From assembly GCF_001746915.1 (NCBI RefSeq), contig NZ_MJGC01000038.1:54094-118093 (forward strand): a stretch of 64,000 nt of DNA, in the 5' to 3' direction. This document shows positions 10,787 to 20,117 of this stretch, piece by piece. Positions within the stretch are counted from its first letter, which is position 1, and every line of letters begins with the position of its first letter. Position numbers and translations under genes: made by a program. The stretch comes from Desertifilum tharense IPPAS B-1220. Its GTDB lineage: Bacteria > Cyanobacteriota > Cyanobacteriia > Cyanobacteriales > Desertifilaceae. Below the pieces are notes generated by a model that did no database searches, had not been told where the DNA came from, and worked only from the letters and a program-made list of their open reading frames with translations.

Positions 10787-11233
10787 TTAAAGTCCCAGCC
10801 AGAAGTCAAGGATTTGATTTTGCCACTGACCATCGCAATAGTTTAAATGGCCTCTCAGCGTCCAACCGTTTTGTTCGGCGGTGAATTCAACGTTGCGGCT
10901 GCGGGGACGCAAACGAACTTCTAAACGTCCTTCGCTCATGGAAGAGTGGGAGACCTCAAAGTTATAGAATGCAGTCATGCTGGTGGCGATACTGACATTA
11001 CTCCCTGGGACATTTTGATATTTCAACTCTTGGGTTGGGGAAGCGACGGTGACTTCATAGATGGGTAGCCGTTTGATCGGATCGAAGCCGGAAGGACGAA
11101 TTAATAGAGAGTTTCTGTCAATGACGTTGACACAGTTGATCCGATCGAATCTGCCTTGGGCGATCGCACTTTCGGTTAAGGTTACTAAACTTGCAAGCAC
11201 ACCCAGATAGAATAAGCGTTTGAAAGCGTTCAT
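10787..11233 (-). CDS. Small secreted protein, unknown function
   Basis: I set the start at the ATG at 11231-11233 because it overlaps the stop of the preceding gene as ATGA, a translational-coupling arrangement. The frame is open 11 codons further upstream, but those lie inside the neighbour. The 148-residue product begins MNAFKRLFYLGVLASLVTL and has a clear signal peptide ending near ESAIAQ. The mature part is a small, mostly beta-like domain with Cys residues near both ends (INCVNV and LNYCDGQW) that could form a disulfide. I do not recognise the family. Coupling to the GH74-type hydrolase gene suggests co-secretion or an accessory role; this is inference. Confidence 0.75.
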   Translation of the reverse strand: MNAFKRLFYLGVLASLVTLTESAIAQGRFDRINCVNVIDRNSLLIRPSGFDPIKRLPIYEVTVASPTQELKYQNVPGSNVSIATSMTAFYNFEVSHSSMSEGRLEVRLRPRSRNVEFTAEQNGWTLRGHLNYCDGQWQNQILDFWLGL

Positions 11234-13521
11234 AAGCGGCTGGCTAAAAGTTGGGGTAAGCGGCAATGATTGCTAGATGCAGCACCCTGAGAAGTGGCGG
11301 CTAAATTGGCGGGTTGACCGTAGTAGATGCCGCGTCCCCCCGTACCGATGTAGACTCGACCATAGACGCGGGCGTCGCCTTCCATAAATTTAGGGTCTTT
11401 ACCAATGGCTTGTCCGGGGACATCAATTTTGACCCAAGTTTCCCCTAAATTATCGGATCGGAAAATTCCCGCCGCGTTATTGACGGTGCCATAAACAAAA
11501 ACTGCGGGATTTTGGCGGTTGGGCGGATTTTTGCCAAAGGCGAACAGATAGGCTTGTTGGACGTTGGGGAGTTTAGTGAAGCTCGTACCGCCATTGCGGG
11601 AACGATACAACCCCTCTCGATTAAAACTGGCCCAAACTTCGCCTTTTAAGCCGGGGGCTGCTTTAATCGTACTCCAGGCATTATTCGCCCAGTCCATATC
11701 TAAGCGGGGTAGGTTGTTAACGGTAGCCTGCCAAGTTTTGCCGCTGTTGGTGCTGCGGTAGAAGCTGCCGTTTTTGTAGAGGTAAAACTGGTTGGGATCG
11801 ACTTTATCGCTAGCTAAAGGTTGATTCCACTGCCAAACGGTGGTGGTTAAGCCAGCGGGTGCGCCTGTGGATCTCGTCCAAGTTTTGCCGCGATCTTGGG
11901 TAGTATAGGGGACTTCGTTTTCGCCTTCGGGTATCCAAACCCAAGTGCGATCGCCTTTTGCTGCTACGGCTACGCGTCCCCGTTGGGCTTTACGATAGCC
12001 GTTGGGATAGGCGGGAAATTCGGTCCAACTGCGTCCATCATTGGTGGAGTATACGCCGTAACCGGGATCGGGAAATCCTGAACTAGTCCATCGCCGACTG
12101 CCAACGCTAACGATTAAATCGGGTTCGTTTGAGGAGAGATCCATTGAGACAAAATCGGATGTCATCCAGCTTGGAGATTGGATCAGTTTTGGGGGGTAGC
12201 CGTTGAGGGTTTCGTGACGAAATCCGCCAATGTCGGCCGAACCTTGAAATAAGGTGCCGCTGCGGGGGGAACTGGCGAGGGTAAAGTTAACAATTTCTTC
12301 GATGCCTGAAACAAAGTTACGCCAAACGGAGCGATCGCGATTAATTTCATCAGTCCGCCAAATTCCCCAGCCGTCGGTATACCAAACGCGATCGCGGTAA
12401 TGCGGATCGAAGCTAAGGCTGGAGATCCCGGAAGTCCAGAAGCGCTCATCATTGCTCTTCCAGGGAATGCTACTTTGGTGATTGGCTTGGATTTCTTGCC
12501 AAGTTTGGCCGCCATTGGTGGATTTAAATAGTTTATTCCCGTGGTTAAAGAACCATTGGGCGGCGACTATCAATTGAGGGTTGCTCGGACTGACGCTAAT
12601 GGCGTTATAAGAATCGAGGGTAGCGGGCGTAATATTGACCCAAGCGTTATTTCGGAACTTTTTAATCGCTCCCGGTGCATCAAAGGTAACGTACAGGGTG
12701 GAATCGCTGGCTAAAACGCCCCGTTGAGGATTTTTAGCGCTATCTTGGAGCAATGTCCAAGTTTGTCCTCTATCTTGGCTGCGATAAACTCCGGCACCCG
12801 CAACCCCGACATAAACTGTAGAAGTTGGCGTTCCTGGGGTTCCGGTTTTGGGATCGAAGAGGATGAAAACGATTCCTCGGTTCGGCGTTCCTGGGGTGGG
12901 AAAATTTGTTACTCTCGTCCAAGTTTTTGCCCCATCTTCGCTTTTCCATAACCCCTGATGGCGCGAGCCTAAATACAGGAGGTTGCTTTGATTGGGATCG
13001 ACGGCTAACCGTTCGCCATTCCAGCGCCAATCTTCATTCGCTCCTAACTTGAAGCTTAAGGGGGTTTGCGTCCAACTCTGACCGCGATCGCTAGATTTAA
13101 GAATGACGCCATTGTGCCGACTTCTAGAATCGGTATATTCTCCCGCCGCTGCATAAATAACATTGGGATTATTTCGATCCAGCGCTAAACTCTCGATGCC
13201 ATACAAGTAACTTTCAGATTGACCAAACATTTCCATTAAAGGCAGCCAGCGCTGTTGAGCCGCATCCCAACGATAAGCACCTCCGACATCTGTTCGCACA
13301 TAAATTAAATCTTTCACATTCGGATGGATTGCCATTCCGGTAACAAACCCACCTCCCCCAATCGCCACATTTTGCCATTGATAGCCAGAAGAATTTGCCG
13401 CTGAGATTTGCGATGGCGAAGCGGTCTGAGCCACCACGCAGGGGACAATATTCCAGCTAATTGCAGCAAATAAACCCGCAATTATTAACAGTAAAAAGCG
13501 AGTTGTTTTGAGCTTAAACAT
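11230..13521 (-). CDS. Secreted GH74-type beta-propeller glycoside hydrolase (xyloglucanase-like)
   Basis: The 763-residue protein has a signal peptide (about 1-31, ending VVAQ) and then a long series of BNR/sialidase-type Asp-box repeats (SxDxGxTW forms such as SSDRGQSWTQ, SEDGAKTWTR, STNGGQTWQE, TQDRGKTWTR). The opening WQNVAIGGGGFVTGM...YVRTDVGGAYRW is characteristic of family GH74 and places the expected general base at Asp78. A second candidate acid, Asp461 in VSMDLSSNEPDL, aligns in context with the family's other catalytic Asp. GH74 enzymes are endo- or reducing-end-acting glucanases, mostly on xyloglucan. Here the substrate could instead be the cell's own exopolysaccharide, since the exopolysaccharide genes start just beyond. 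There is no visible carbohydrate-binding module. Confidence 0.88.
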   Translation of the reverse strand: MFKLKTTRFLLLIIAGLFAAISWNIVPCVVAQTASPSQISAANSSGYQWQNVAIGGGGFVTGMAIHPNVKDLIYVRTDVGGAYRWDAAQQRWLPLMEMFGQSESYLYGIESLALDRNNPNVIYAAAGEYTDSRSRHNGVILKSSDRGQSWTQTPLSFKLGANEDWRWNGERLAVDPNQSNLLYLGSRHQGLWKSEDGAKTWTRVTNFPTPGTPNRGIVFILFDPKTGTPGTPTSTVYVGVAGAGVYRSQDRGQTWTLLQDSAKNPQRGVLASDSTLYVTFDAPGAIKKFRNNAWVNITPATLDSYNAISVSPSNPQLIVAAQWFFNHGNKLFKSTNGGQTWQEIQANHQSSIPWKSNDERFWTSGISSLSFDPHYRDRVWYTDGWGIWRTDEINRDRSVWRNFVSGIEEIVNFTLASSPRSGTLFQGSADIGGFRHETLNGYPPKLIQSPSWMTSDFVSMDLSSNEPDLIVSVGSRRWTSSGFPDPGYGVYSTNDGRSWTEFPAYPNGYRKAQRGRVAVAAKGDRTWVWIPEGENEVPYTTQDRGKTWTRSTGAPAGLTTTVWQWNQPLASDKVDPNQFYLYKNGSFYRSTNSGKTWQATVNNLPRLDMDWANNAWSTIKAAPGLKGEVWASFNREGLYRSRNGGTSFTKLPNVQQAYLFAFGKNPPNRQNPAVFVYGTVNNAAGIFRSDNLGETWVKIDVPGQAIGKDPKFMEGDARVYGRVYIGTGGRGIYYGQPANLAATSQGAASSNHCRLPQLLASRL

Positions 13522-13721
13522 TAAAGGATTAATCTCCTCTAAAGCAACAAATTATTGATTCTACAGGCAAAACTTCAATCGTGGACTAAGAGGCTATTTT
13601 ACTGTTTTAATAAAAGCTTAATAACAGATTGAGAAAAAAATTGGCAAGCCCGACTTTTACAAATTATACTGGGTAGCTAGGCATTCGGGGGGTCAGTTCA
13701 TTTGCCGACTTTGAAGATTCC

Positions 13722-15080
13722 ATGAATATTTATACGTTACTTTCCGATTTACTCAAACTGGAGAAGGCGTTTGCAGTATTTGGCGTTATTGCCTTTTCTC
13801 AAGTTCTGATTATCGAAAGTCGATACGTAGCCTCTGAAGGCGTCGGCGGGGGGATTGGTGGGGGATATTCTCCTTTATATCCCTTAATCGTGCTAATTCA
13901 GTATGGCGTAATCGCCACCAGCTTGCTATTGATGGCGTTGCGACCCAAAAGCGTCTTTCGGGCGCTGTGGCGCGATCCGTTTATTTGGGCATTAGCCTTC
14001 ACCGCCATTATCTCCTTCGCGTGGTCGGACTTCCCCTCCCTGTCGATGAAACGAGGAATTTCCACCCTACAAACTGCAATGTTTGGGCTATATCTCGCTT
14101 CGCGCTATTCGCTCAAAGAGCAATTGCAGATTGTGGCGTGGGGGATGGGGATTATTTCTGTCTTTACAGTTCTCTTTACAGGCGCTTTTCCCGGATCGGG
14201 CATAGAACAGGGGGTTCACGCTGGCGCGTGGCGGGGACCGTTAGTCCACAAAAACCTCCTCGCCCGACTCATGGCAATGGGGACAATTCCCACCCTGTTA
14301 GTCGCCCTAGATGCTCCGCCCAAACACCGGCGCACGCTATGGCTTGTGTTTGGGGTTACTATTGGTTTGGCCTTTCTAACCACTTCCAAAACGGGGTTAC
14401 TGATTGCCCTAGCCCTAGTTGCGCTGACGCCGCTGTTTAAGGCGCTGCGCTGGAGCGATGGCATCATGATTCCCTTTTTGATTTTAATTGTGTTTGTCAC
14501 GACCAGCGGTGTCACATGGTTGGTCGAAAATTGGGAAGGCTTCTTATTTGGTTTGGGGAAAGAACCCACCCTCAGTGGTCGGACTTATTTGTGGGAAGCT
14601 TCTATTGAGAAAATTAGACAGCGACCTTGGCTAGGTTATGGCTATCAAGCCTTTTGGCAAGTTTCCGGCGGTGCAGAATATGTGTGGACGGCAGTGCGAT
14701 ATCAACCCGCGCACTCGCATAATGGCTTTATTAACCTCACCCTTGACCTAGGGCTATTGGGTTCATTTTTCTTTGCGATGAGTCTGGTAACGATTTACAT
14801 TCGCGGGGTGAGTTGGTTGCGAGTTACCCAATCCTCCGCCGCCCTCTGGCCGTTGTTGTATGCTTCGTTCTTAATTTTGTATAACCAAACGGAGAGTACG
14901 ATTATCGAACACAATAATCTTTTTTGGCTGCTGCACGTTGCGGTGACGCTTTCCATTGGTTATGTCCGGCGACTGACTCCCCAGGAAAAAGCCGAACGAG
15001 AATATTGGGAACAATATAAGCAGCAAATTAGCCAACCTGCGATTCCTGGAGGAAACGCACCAACAGGGGAAGGGGCATGA
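13722..15080 (+). CDS. O-antigen ligase/polymerase family membrane protein
   Basis: This 452-residue protein has about ten hydrophobic segments. A Wzy/WaaL-type region contains PTLSGRTYLWEASIEKIRQRPWLGYG and then HSHNGFINLTLDLGLLG, the typical large-loop motifs of the O-antigen ligase family. Such proteins polymerise or ligate undecaprenyl-linked oligosaccharides on the outer face of the inner membrane. The C-terminal tail is hydrophilic. The following glycosyltransferase start overlaps its stop by four bases (ATGA), so the two are probably one operon. Ligase and polymerase roles cannot be told apart from sequence alone. Confidence 0.9.
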   Translation: MNIYTLLSDLLKLEKAFAVFGVIAFSQVLIIESRYVASEGVGGGIGGGYSPLYPLIVLIQYGVIATSLLLMALRPKSVFRALWRDPFIWALAFTAIISFAWSDFPSLSMKRGISTLQTAMFGLYLASRYSLKEQLQIVAWGMGIISVFTVLFTGAFPGSGIEQGVHAGAWRGPLVHKNLLARLMAMGTIPTLLVALDAPPKHRRTLWLVFGVTIGLAFLTTSKTGLLIALALVALTPLFKALRWSDGIMIPFLILIVFVTTSGVTWLVENWEGFLFGLGKEPTLSGRTYLWEASIEKIRQRPWLGYGYQAFWQVSGGAEYVWTAVRYQPAHSHNGFINLTLDLGLLGSFFFAMSLVTIYIRGVSWLRVTQSSAALWPLLYASFLILYNQTESTIIEHNNLFWLLHVAVTLSIGYVRRLTPQEKAEREYWEQYKQQISQPAIPGGNAPTGEGA

Positions 15081-16036
15081 GCAAACCACTGGTCAGTATT
15101 GTCATTAATAACTACAATTACGGGCGATTTTTAAACGATGCGATTGATAGCGCCTTACAACAGACCTATTCGCCGTGTGAAGTCATTGTGGTCGATGATG
15201 GTTCGACGGATGACTCGCGGGCGGTGATTGAGGAATATGGCGATCGCATTATCCCCATTTTTAAAGCCAATGGCGGACAACCGAGCGCCTTTAATGCCGG
15301 ATTTGCAGCCAGCCGGGGCGAAATTCTCTGTTTTTTGGATGCGGATGACCTGTGTTTATCCCATCGCGTGGCGGAAGTGGTCAGCGCGTTCGAGAGCGAT
15401 CCGAGCTTGGGGTGGTGCTTTCACCCCTTAGAATTCACAGAGAGCCAGTTTGTTGATGTCAAAGCTATTCGGGAAGACAAACCCCTCACCGCTAGCAACC
15501 GACAGCACTTTGATTTATGCGCCTCTCTGCGTCGGGGAAAACTGTATAAAAACTTTCCCTATCCTTCTACTTCCGGGCTGTGCTTTCGCCGTTCTCTGTT
15601 AGGTAAAATTCTGCCGATGCCCGATGCGGAAGGTACCCTGTTGAATGATGGTTATTTGATCTTTACCAGTATGGGTTTAAGCCCTGGCGCGACCTTAGAA
15701 AGTAAACTGGGTTTATATCGCTTGCATGGCGATAACGCTCATGGATTTGTCCGCGAGGCTGGGAGCGATCGCTATGTGGTCAAAAGCGATAAACAGCAAC
15801 GCAAAGCCAAATTATTAATCCTCAAAGCTTATTGGATTGGGGTCAACTTCCCCGAACTGATTGAACTTGCGAGTTATTTGATGGCGTCGGGAATCGGGAT
15901 TTTTTGGCGCAATGGTGGCTTAACGCCAGAATATCGCCAGTATGTTAAAAAACACCGGGCTTCCCTATCCCTTTGGGGTAAACTGTCGCTTTACGCCAGA
16001 GCAATCTACGTTTATCTAAAAAATCCTAAAGATTAA
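15077..16036 (+). CDS. Glycosyltransferase family 2
   Basis: The 319-residue protein has a GT-A fold start (VSIVINNYNYGRFLNDAIDSAL), the nucleotide-sugar motif VIVVDDGSTDDS and the metal-binding ILCFLDADDLC. It lacks membrane segments. It should add a sugar to a lipid-linked intermediate on the cytoplasmic face of the membrane. The ATG overlaps the upstream ligase/polymerase stop by four bases, and the next glycosyltransferase starts 31 bases later. Sugar specificity cannot be read from the sequence. Confidence 0.92.
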   Translation: MSKPLVSIVINNYNYGRFLNDAIDSALQQTYSPCEVIVVDDGSTDDSRAVIEEYGDRIIPIFKANGGQPSAFNAGFAASRGEILCFLDADDLCLSHRVAEVVSAFESDPSLGWCFHPLEFTESQFVDVKAIREDKPLTASNRQHFDLCASLRRGKLYKNFPYPSTSGLCFRRSLLGKILPMPDAEGTLLNDGYLIFTSMGLSPGATLESKLGLYRLHGDNAHGFVREAGSDRYVVKSDKQQRKAKLLILKAYWIGVNFPELIELASYLMASGIGIFWRNGGLTPEYRQYVKKHRASLSLWGKLSLYARAIYVYLKNPKD

Positions 16037-16067
16037 GTCTGTCCTCCATCTACCTCAAAACAGCCCT

Positions 16068-17177
16068 ATGAATCCCGAACAACCGAAGACGAGAATTGCT
16101 CTATTTATGTCTGCCTTGGATGGCGGTGGAGCAGAGCGAATTATGCTGTATCTAGCGCGAGGATTTGTGGAAGCGGGATTAGAGGTGGATTTGGTTTTGG
16201 CGAAGGCAGAAGGGCCTTTAATGTCGCAGATTCCGCCTGGGGTACGCGTCATTAATCTCAAGAGCAAGCGTTTAATCTTGAGCCTGCCGATCCTAGCCCG
16301 TTACGTGCGGAAGCAGAAACCTGTGGCCCTGCTTTCTGCCTTGGAAGATGCGAATTTGGTGGCAATTTGGACGCGGCGCTTGATGAGATTGCCCGTGCGA
16401 GTGGTGGTGACGGTTCATAATACGCTGTCGCGAGAAGCGCAAAATGCGACGAACTTGAAGCGCCGGATCGCGCCTTACTTGGTGAAGTTATTTTATCCTT
16501 GGGCGGATGCTGTGATTACGGTGTCCCAAGGCGCGGCTGAGGATTTAGCCCGTTTGGGGATGGCTTCGGGTTTGGTGAAGGTTGTTTATAACCCGGTGGT
16601 GATGCCTGAATTTCACGAACGGGTGAAAGAACCGGTCGATCATTATTGGTTTGAGCCGGATCGCCCTCCGGTTATTTTAGGGGTGGGGCGTTTGGAACGG
16701 CAAAAAGATTTTCCGACTTTAATTCAGGCTTTTGCTGAGTTACGCCAACACCGCCCGATTCGTTTAATGATTTTAGGGGAAGGGCAGGATCGCCCGATGT
16801 TGGAACGGTTAATCCAAGATTTGGGGTTAGGGCAAGAGGTGTTGTTACCGGGCTTTGTCTCTAACCCCTATGCTTATATGGCGAAATCTTCGGTGTTTGT
16901 GTTGTCTTCGCTGTTTGAAGGGTTGCCTACGGCGTTAATTGAGGCAATGGCGGCAGGGATTCCGGTGGTGTCTACGGATTGCGAAAGCGGCCCTCGCGAG
17001 ATTTTGATTAATGGACAGTATGGGCCGCTTGTTCCCATTGGGGATGTGACGGCAATGGCGGAGGCGATCGCTAAAACGCTGGATTCTCCGGTTAACTCCA
17101 CGAGTTTGAAACAAAGGGCGCTAGATTTTTCCCTGGAGAAGGCGATCGCGCAGTACAGACAAGTGTTAGGCGTCTAA
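16068..17177 (+). CDS. Glycosyltransferase family 4
   Basis: This 369-residue GT-B protein begins KTRIALFMSALDGGGAERIM, the usual Gly-rich N-terminal loop. The C-terminal donor-binding half contains ILGVGRLERQKDFPTLIQAF and the E-x7-E region SLFEGLPTALIEAMAAGIPVV. It is a cytoplasmic retaining transferase of the kind found in exopolysaccharide and lipopolysaccharide clusters. It is the third gene of the run that begins at 13722. The sugar and acceptor are unknown. Confidence 0.93.
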   Translation: MNPEQPKTRIALFMSALDGGGAERIMLYLARGFVEAGLEVDLVLAKAEGPLMSQIPPGVRVINLKSKRLILSLPILARYVRKQKPVALLSALEDANLVAIWTRRLMRLPVRVVVTVHNTLSREAQNATNLKRRIAPYLVKLFYPWADAVITVSQGAAEDLARLGMASGLVKVVYNPVVMPEFHERVKEPVDHYWFEPDRPPVILGVGRLERQKDFPTLIQAFAELRQHRPIRLMILGEGQDRPMLERLIQDLGLGQEVLLPGFVSNPYAYMAKSSVFVLSSLFEGLPTALIEAMAAGIPVVSTDCESGPREILINGQYGPLVPIGDVTAMAEAIAKTLDSPVNSTSLKQRALDFSLEKAIAQYRQVLGV

Positions 17178-17346
17178 GTAGAATTACGGAAATTCTCTAA
17201 CGAATATTACCGCAGCCCTCCGCGCGATCGCCCGGAGAGCGCGATCTGGCGCAGCTTTTAGCTCATATTAAGAAAAATTTGTGCTTTCTTTATCGATTGG
17301 TTAATTTGTTCCTTTGTTTAAAGATTACTTTTGCTTGACTCATCAA

Positions 17347-17368
17347 GTTAAATTGATTTAACTATAAT
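17347..17368 (+). promoter_or_regulatory. Inverted repeat and -10-like box upstream of the PstS-like gene
   Basis: GTTAAAT-TG-ATTTAAC (17347-17362) is a perfect 7-base inverted repeat directly abutting TATAAT (17363-17368), 55 bases before the chosen start. TTGACT occurs further upstream near 17334, but the 22-base spacing is long. The AT-rich repeat could be a regulator site. It does not match a Pho-box direct repeat well. Confidence 0.45.
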
Positions 17369-17423
17369 TTGGAACAGATTGCAACACGTCTTCCTTGTTC
17401 GTGCCCAGGAGATCGAGATAAAT

Positions 17424-18458
17424 ATGGTTTTCTCTACCCGAACGCAATTGCTAGGGGCGATCGCCCTCTTGATTTCAGCCTGCGTCCCCGCGCCCGAAGT
17501 TTCCACCCAAGCCATCACCAGCACTAACCTACCCGCCGTTTCTACGCCGGAAATTGAAATTGATGGTTCCAGTACCGTTTTCCCCGTTACCCAAGCCGTC
17601 GCCGCCGCCTTTCAACAAACGGAAAAAGGCAGTAATGCCCAGCTTGACTTGCGCTTTTCCGGGACTGGCGGCGGGTTTAAAAAATTCTGCGCTGGGGAAA
17701 CCGACATTAACAACGCCTCTCGCCCAATTTCCGAAGCCGAGATCCTGACCTGTCGAGAAGCGGGGGTGCGTTTTGTGGAGTTACCCATTGCTTTTGATGC
17801 GCTAACCCTGGTGGTGAACCCGCAAAACACCTGGGCGCAAGATATCACCGTAGACGAACTCAAAACCCTTTGGCAGCCTGCGGCCCAAGGACAAATCAAA
17901 ACTTGGCAGCAAATTCGCCCCTCTTATCCCAACCGACCCATTAACCTGTATGGGGCGGGTTTAGATTCGGGTACCTATGACTATTTTGCTGAGGTGGTGG
18001 TGGGTTCGGGTCAGCAAACCCGCAAAGACTTTACCGCTAGCGAGGATGATAATTTACTGGTCAGTGGGGTAGCGAACGATCCGAATGCAATCGGATTTTT
18101 TGGCTATTCTTATTACGAGCAAAATCAAGACAAACTGAAGGCTTTAGCGATTAATAACGTATCGCCCCAGCGAGAAACGGTGGAAAATGCCGAGTATCAA
18201 CCGTTTGCGCGGCCCTTGTTTATCTATGTCAATTATTTATCGGCCCAAAATAACCCAGCCGTTAAGGAGTTTGTCAACTTCTACTTAAAAAATGGTTCTC
18301 AGATTTCCGAACAGGTGGGCTATATTCCTCTACCAGAGGAAGCTTACAACATTGGGTTGGTGCATTTCTTTAATGGGGAGGTGGGAACCGCTTTTGAAGG
18401 CAAACCTCAGCCGAATTTAACCATCGGCGAACTGCTTCGCAAGGAACAAGCCTTTTAG
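17424..18458 (+). CDS. pstS: PstS-like phosphate-binding lipoprotein
   Basis: The start at ATG 17424 is preceded by AGGAG and gives MVFSTRTQLLGAIALLISACVP, a lipoprotein signal with a lipobox ending in Cys; the frame is open 15 codons upstream. The mature protein has the PstS hallmark GSSTVFPVTQAV, then FSGTGGGFKKFCAGETDINNASR, and later GLDSGTYDYF, all loops that bind oxyanion. It should capture phosphate outside the inner membrane for an ABC importer. No pstCAB genes adjoin it, and it sits inside an exopolysaccharide block, so it may be a free-standing paralogue. An AT-rich inverted repeat lies just upstream. It is convergent with the flippase gene, with only 7 bases between stops. Confidence 0.88.
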   Translation: MVFSTRTQLLGAIALLISACVPAPEVSTQAITSTNLPAVSTPEIEIDGSSTVFPVTQAVAAAFQQTEKGSNAQLDLRFSGTGGGFKKFCAGETDINNASRPISEAEILTCREAGVRFVELPIAFDALTLVVNPQNTWAQDITVDELKTLWQPAAQGQIKTWQQIRPSYPNRPINLYGAGLDSGTYDYFAEVVVGSGQQTRKDFTASEDDNLLVSGVANDPNAIGFFGYSYYEQNQDKLKALAINNVSPQRETVENAEYQPFARPLFIYVNYLSAQNNPAVKEFVNFYLKNGSQISEQVGYIPLPEEAYNIGLVHFFNGEVGTAFEGKPQPNLTIGELLRKEQAF

Positions 18459-18465
18459 TTCGGTT

Positions 18466-19788
18466 CTAAGATCGCCTGAACAGGAAACTCAGGGTTAGGG
18501 CTTTGGTCATGATCCAGGCGAGGCGACGGGTTGGCGGATAGATGAAACACATCACATAATCGGTAAAGCCGTAGGAAATGACGGTGGCGATCGCCGCCCC
18601 AATTTCTCGATACTGGGGAATTAACCAGAAGTTTAGCGCCACGTTCATGACAGCCCCTAGGGAGGTGGCGACAAGGGCGAACAGGGTTTGACCTTCGGTG
18701 ACGATCCACACGCCCTTAGACCAACCAAAGAAGGTAAATAAGGCCGCCCAGATGTGGATGGAAAGCACTTCTCCGGCGCGGGCGTATTCTTGGCCAAAGA
18801 CGAGAACGACTAGGGGGGTGGAAAGGAAGGTCATGGGGATGGCGATCGCATAGGCAATTCCCGCCATCAGGTTAAATAGTTTTTGCAGTTTGCCATAGTA
18901 GGCGTTTTCCCCGTGGTTCTTGGCTTCGACGATGCTGGGGGTCACGGAATTGACAATGGCGATCGCAATAAAATACCACACTTCCGATAAGCGGGTAGCT
19001 GAAGAATAGATCCCCACAGACTCATCGGTGGCGAGTTGTCCTAACATCACTTGGTCAACCCGCAGATAGACCATAATTGCTAGGTTTGATAGAATTAACG
19101 GCCAGCTATCTTTGAGTAAACCTCGCGCCCGTCCCCAGTTTACTTGCCAGGTTCGCAGGTTTTCGCCGCTAACGCTGTAGGCGACGGTTAAGCCAATTCC
19201 GCCTAACGCGCTTTCAGCCAGCGCCGCCCACGCGAACGCCACCAGGGGGGCTTGTAGGGAAATTAACAGAATGCGAACCACCGTCATGATGATAAAGGCG
19301 ATATTTTTCGCCCAGACGGTGTATTTAGATTGCACCTGGGTTTGAAACCAGAAGTCAATGGTATTGAGAGATTCAAAGACGAGGCTACCGGAGATGATGG
19401 CGACTAGCAGGCGAATCAGGGGATCGTCTGGACGCAAAAGGGCGATCGCGCCGATCGCTAGGATGTAACCTAAAATACCGCTACAGACTTTTAAGGCTTG
19501 CGTTGTCCCCAGGGTTTCGGCTTTACAGTCGGGATCGCGGACGATGTTGCGAACCACGATTTGATCTAAGCCTAATGCCGCCAGGGTCGTAAATAATGAA
19601 ACAAAAGCGATCGTATAATTCAGTAAGCCAAACTGGTCGGGGCCTAAGTAACGGGCTAGCCAAGCGGTGATAATCACTCCAACGCCCATGCGAAGAATGC
19701 GATCGGCAAATAGCCAGCCAATGTTACCTAAAATCTTACGCAGTCCGGGACTCAGCTTTTCGAGCGTAGCATTATACTTATTCAGCAT
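18466..19788 (-). CDS. Polysaccharide flippase (Wzx/MOP family)
   Basis: The 440-residue protein has about twelve hydrophobic segments and the N-terminal signature of polysaccharide-synthesis flippases (GNIGWLFADRILRMGVGV, then ARYLGPDQFGLLNYTIAFVSL). It would move undecaprenyl-linked repeat units across the inner membrane for the ligase/polymerase encoded at 13722. It stands on the opposite strand to the glycosyltransferases, so it is transcribed separately. The C-terminus ends in a short basic tail after the last membrane span. Confidence 0.92.
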   Translation of the reverse strand: MLNKYNATLEKLSPGLRKILGNIGWLFADRILRMGVGVIITAWLARYLGPDQFGLLNYTIAFVSLFTTLAALGLDQIVVRNIVRDPDCKAETLGTTQALKVCSGILGYILAIGAIALLRPDDPLIRLLVAIISGSLVFESLNTIDFWFQTQVQSKYTVWAKNIAFIIMTVVRILLISLQAPLVAFAWAALAESALGGIGLTVAYSVSGENLRTWQVNWGRARGLLKDSWPLILSNLAIMVYLRVDQVMLGQLATDESVGIYSSATRLSEVWYFIAIAIVNSVTPSIVEAKNHGENAYYGKLQKLFNLMAGIAYAIAIPMTFLSTPLVVLVFGQEYARAGEVLSIHIWAALFTFFGWSKGVWIVTEGQTLFALVATSLGAVMNVALNFWLIPQYREIGAAIATVISYGFTDYVMCFIYPPTRRLAWIMTKALTLSFLFRRS

Positions 19789-20117
19789 TGCAGGTATCCG
19801 GCAGTTAATCGGGCTTAGAGGAGGTTATCAAAGGAGTCAAGGAAGCCCCTTGCAGTTCAGCACCCTAAAAATCTTTTCTGTTCTCACTTTTGAGTTATAT
19901 TTGAGAAACTTAACGGACGATACACACTGCTAGTCAAAGCTTGACAGGACTTCACAAGTTCAGCCTCGCAATGCTGACAGCCTCCCCAAAAAATTCTCGA
20001 TTAATACTCTAGCCTAATTGTCAAACAATCACCAACGGTAAAATTATCGATCTCAAGCAGACAAGGGTGAAAGTAAGTGTCTCAAACTGAAGTGTTACTG
20101 GTAGCTTCAACTGACTT
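19789..20117. other. Divergent intergenic region, flippase and glycosyltransferase-like gene
   Basis: This 329-base gap separates two divergently transcribed genes and must hold both promoters. I see no coding frame of substance, no strong hairpin and no recognisable operator. Confidence 0.5.
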
